Below, piece by piece: positions 5,390 to 6,979 of a stretch of 6,979 nucleotides of DNA. The notes below the pieces were generated by a model. The model was not told the origin of the DNA and ran no database searches. It saw nothing but the letters and a program-made list of their open reading frames with translations. The stretch is taken from contig JALRDS010000012.1 in NCBI GenBank assembly GCA_023259925.1, positions 1 to 6,979 on the forward strand, written 5' to 3'. Source of the stretch: Candidatus Saccharimonadia bacterium (GTDB lineage Bacteria > Patescibacteriota > Saccharimonadia > Saccharimonadales > Saccharimonadaceae). The translations under genes and the position numbers were made by a program. Every line of letters starts with the position of its first letter. The stretch's first letter is position 1.

Positions 5390-6979
5390 TGTCACGTGTT
5401 GTTGCGACTACCGGAATTGCTGACTTTGACGCTGTGCGACTTGCTGTTGCAAGCCCAGATGACATCCTAAAGTGGAGTCATGGCGAAGTTACCAAGCCGG
5501 AAACAATCAACTACCGTACCCAAAAGCCTGAGCGTGATGGCTTATTCTGTGAGCGAATCTTCGGTCCAGTAAAGGACATTAATCCGCACGACAGTAAATT
5601 AAAGGGTGTACGATCACGAGAAGCTGCCGTTGATAAGAATGGTGAACTCGTGACGAAATCAATCGTACGACGTGAGCGTATGGGTCACATTAGCCTGGCT
5701 GCGCCAGTTGCACACATTTGGTTTATGCGCGGTACGCCGAGTGCAATGAGCCTGCTACTTGGATTGACTGTTCGTAACTTGGAGCGCATTGCGTACTTTG
5801 CTACCTACGTAATTCTCGACGCAGATGCTGAAACTCGTGACCAGGTGTTAGCAGATCTCGAAGCTGAAACGGAAGCTGGCCGAGCTGCGATAAAAATGCG
5901 CTATGAACGCGATGCTGAAGCGGAAGGTGCAGATGTAAAGGTACTAGCCGAAGCGCAAACTCGTGAGATTGAAGAACTAGAAGAGAAGTACCAACTGAAG
6001 AAATCTCAACTTGAAAGTTTGGTAAAGGGTGCGCTCATTAATGAGACCGACTACCGCAACCTGCCTGAAGAGTATGAAGAACTCGTGCGCGTCGGTATGG
6101 GTGGTACGGCCCTAAAGGCACTTCTGGACGAAATCGATCTTGAAACACTCATTGCTGAATTATCAACAGAAGTTGAGTCAGCAAAGGGACAGCGCGAAAA
6201 GAAACTTCTGAAGCGCCTGAAGGTGCTCGAAGGCATGCACGCTGCGGGTATTCAGCCGAACAGCCTTTGCCTTACGGTTCTTCCCGTGATTCCACCGGAC
6301 CTACGTCCGATGGTGCAGCTTACTGGTGGTCGATTCGCTACCAGCGACTTAAACGATCTTTACCGTCGTGTCATTAACCGTAATAACCGTTTGAAGAAAC
6401 TCATCGACTTAAACGCACCAGAAGTGATTCGTCGAAACGAAATGCGTATGCTACAAGAAGCAGTCGACGCATTAGTTGATAACTCAGCCGCTCGCGGTGG
6501 CCGTGCAGTAAACGCAACAGGTGGCCGTCGCCGACTTAAGTCAATTAGCGACATGCTTAAAGGTAAGCAAGGACGATTCCGTCAGAACCTTCTTGGTAAG
6601 CGTGTAGACTACTCTGGCCGTTCGGTGATCGTGGTCGGTCCTTACCTGAAACTGCATCAGTGTGGTCTTCCTAAAAAGATGGCGCTTGAGCTATTCAAAC
6701 CATTCATCTATGCGAAGCTTGAAGCTCGTGGTCTTGCGACAACGATTAAAGCAGCGAAGAAAATGGTTGAGCGTGAGACGCCAGAAGTTTGGGATATCTT
6801 GGCTGAAGTGATTCGCGAGCATCCGGTTCTTTTGAAACGGGCGCCAACGCTTCACCGTTTGGGTATTCAGGCGTTCGAACCATTGCTGATCGAAGGTAAA
6901 GCAATTCAGCTTCACCCACTCGTGTGTGCGGCCTATAACGCCGACTTCGATGGTGACCAGATGGCTGTGCACCTTCCGT
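5389..6979 (+). CDS. rpoC: DNA-directed RNA polymerase subunit beta', N-terminal part (3' end cut by window edge)
   Basis: The largest catalytic subunit of RNA polymerase. ATG 5389 overlaps the rpoB TAA (TAATG) and 530 codons are visible. In order: SHGEVTKPETINYRTQKPERDGLFCERIFGP (31-60), the zinc-binding-domain region (about 62-90), VRRERMGHISLAAPVAHIW, a charged coiled-coil insertion (about 147-212), PVIPPDLRPM, and the clamp helices beginning NDLYRRVINRNNRLKKL. Then come KGKQGRFRQNLLGKRVDYSGRSV, REHPVLLKRAPTLHRLGIQAFEP, and the catalytic NADFDGD with Asp519, Asp521 and Asp523, the Mg2+ ligands. The zinc region lacks all four expected cysteines: the E. coli Cys70, 72, 85 and 88 positions are Pro66, Asp68, Val81 and Asn84, with spacing unchanged. 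The insertion places the catalytic Asps 59 residues later than in E. coli (Asp460) and resembles the one in actinobacterial beta'. Identity is certain; the rest of the protein, including the second zinc site, lies outside the window. Confidence 0.98.
   Translation, partial: MSRVVATTGIADFDAVRLAVASPDDILKWSHGEVTKPETINYRTQKPERDGLFCERIFGPVKDINPHDSKLKGVRSREAAVDKNGELVTKSIVRRERMGHISLAAPVAHIWFMRGTPSAMSLLLGLTVRNLERIAYFATYVILDADAETRDQVLADLEAETEAGRAAIKMRYERDAEAEGADVKVLAEAQTREIEELEEKYQLKKSQLESLVKGALINETDYRNLPEEYEELVRVGMGGTALKALLDEIDLETLIAELSTEVESAKGQREKKLLKRLKVLEGMHAAGIQPNSLCLTVLPVIPPDLRPMVQLTGGRFATSDLNDLYRRVINRNNRLKKLIDLNAPEVIRRNEMRMLQEAVDALVDNSAARGGRAVNATGGRRRLKSISDMLKGKQGRFRQNLLGKRVDYSGRSVIVVGPYLKLHQCGLPKKMALELFKPFIYAKLEARGLATTIKAAKKMVERETPEVWDILAEVIREHPVLLKRAPTLHRLGIQAFEPLLIEGKAIQLHPLVCAAYNADFDGDQMAVHLP

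Noticed and set aside
1..6979. Recoding of TGA (alternative genetic code of some Patescibacteria)
   Set aside because: All reading frames are intact with standard stops (TAA or TAG) and no conserved Gly or Trp site requires TGA to be read through. The standard bacterial code suffices.

Overview
The window reads as a compact stretch of core-gene chromosome from a small-genome bacterium, all on the + strand. The best guess for the source is the Candidate Phyla Radiation (Patescibacteria), most likely a Saccharibacteria (TM7)-type organism. This rests on divergent but full-length housekeeping proteins, a short beta subunit, a beta' with an actinobacterial-style coiled-coil insertion, tight gene packing, and TAA or TAG stops with no in-frame TGA. 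The assignment is an inference; no marker in the window proves it.

Layout. Positions 1-864 hold the C-terminal two thirds of trigger factor (tig), cut by the left edge. Positions 865-926 hold a near-perfect CIRCE operator (the HrcA heat-shock repressor site) laid over a sigma70-type promoter, followed at once by clpP (927-1520). Ten bases after clpP is a 106-residue three-helix PQ-loop/SemiSWEET-like membrane protein (1531-1851). Positions 1852-2029 are a non-coding leader with a strong promoter (TTGACA, 18 bases, CATAAT) and a G+C-rich hairpin with a T run. It leads into rpoB (2030-5389, GTG start), which overlaps rpoC by one base (5389 to the right edge, partial). No gene-free stretch exceeds 300 bases.

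How the genes work together. Trigger factor folds nascent chains and ClpP degrades failed proteins. The CIRCE site suggests that ClpP is induced by protein-folding stress through HrcA. rpoB and rpoC encode the two large subunits of RNA polymerase and are translationally coupled.

Most notable points. (1) The N-terminal zinc-binding domain of beta' keeps its length and flanks, but all four zinc-ligand cysteines are replaced. (2) The predicted clpP transcription start falls on the A of the clpP ATG, so the mRNA looks leaderless, and the operator loop contains the -35 element. (3) A terminator-like hairpin lies between the rpoB promoter and rpoB, suggesting attenuation or a short RNA. (4) In beta, the nearly universal Glu-Asp pair near the active site is Asp-Asp, and the rifampicin-pocket region carries several substitutions.
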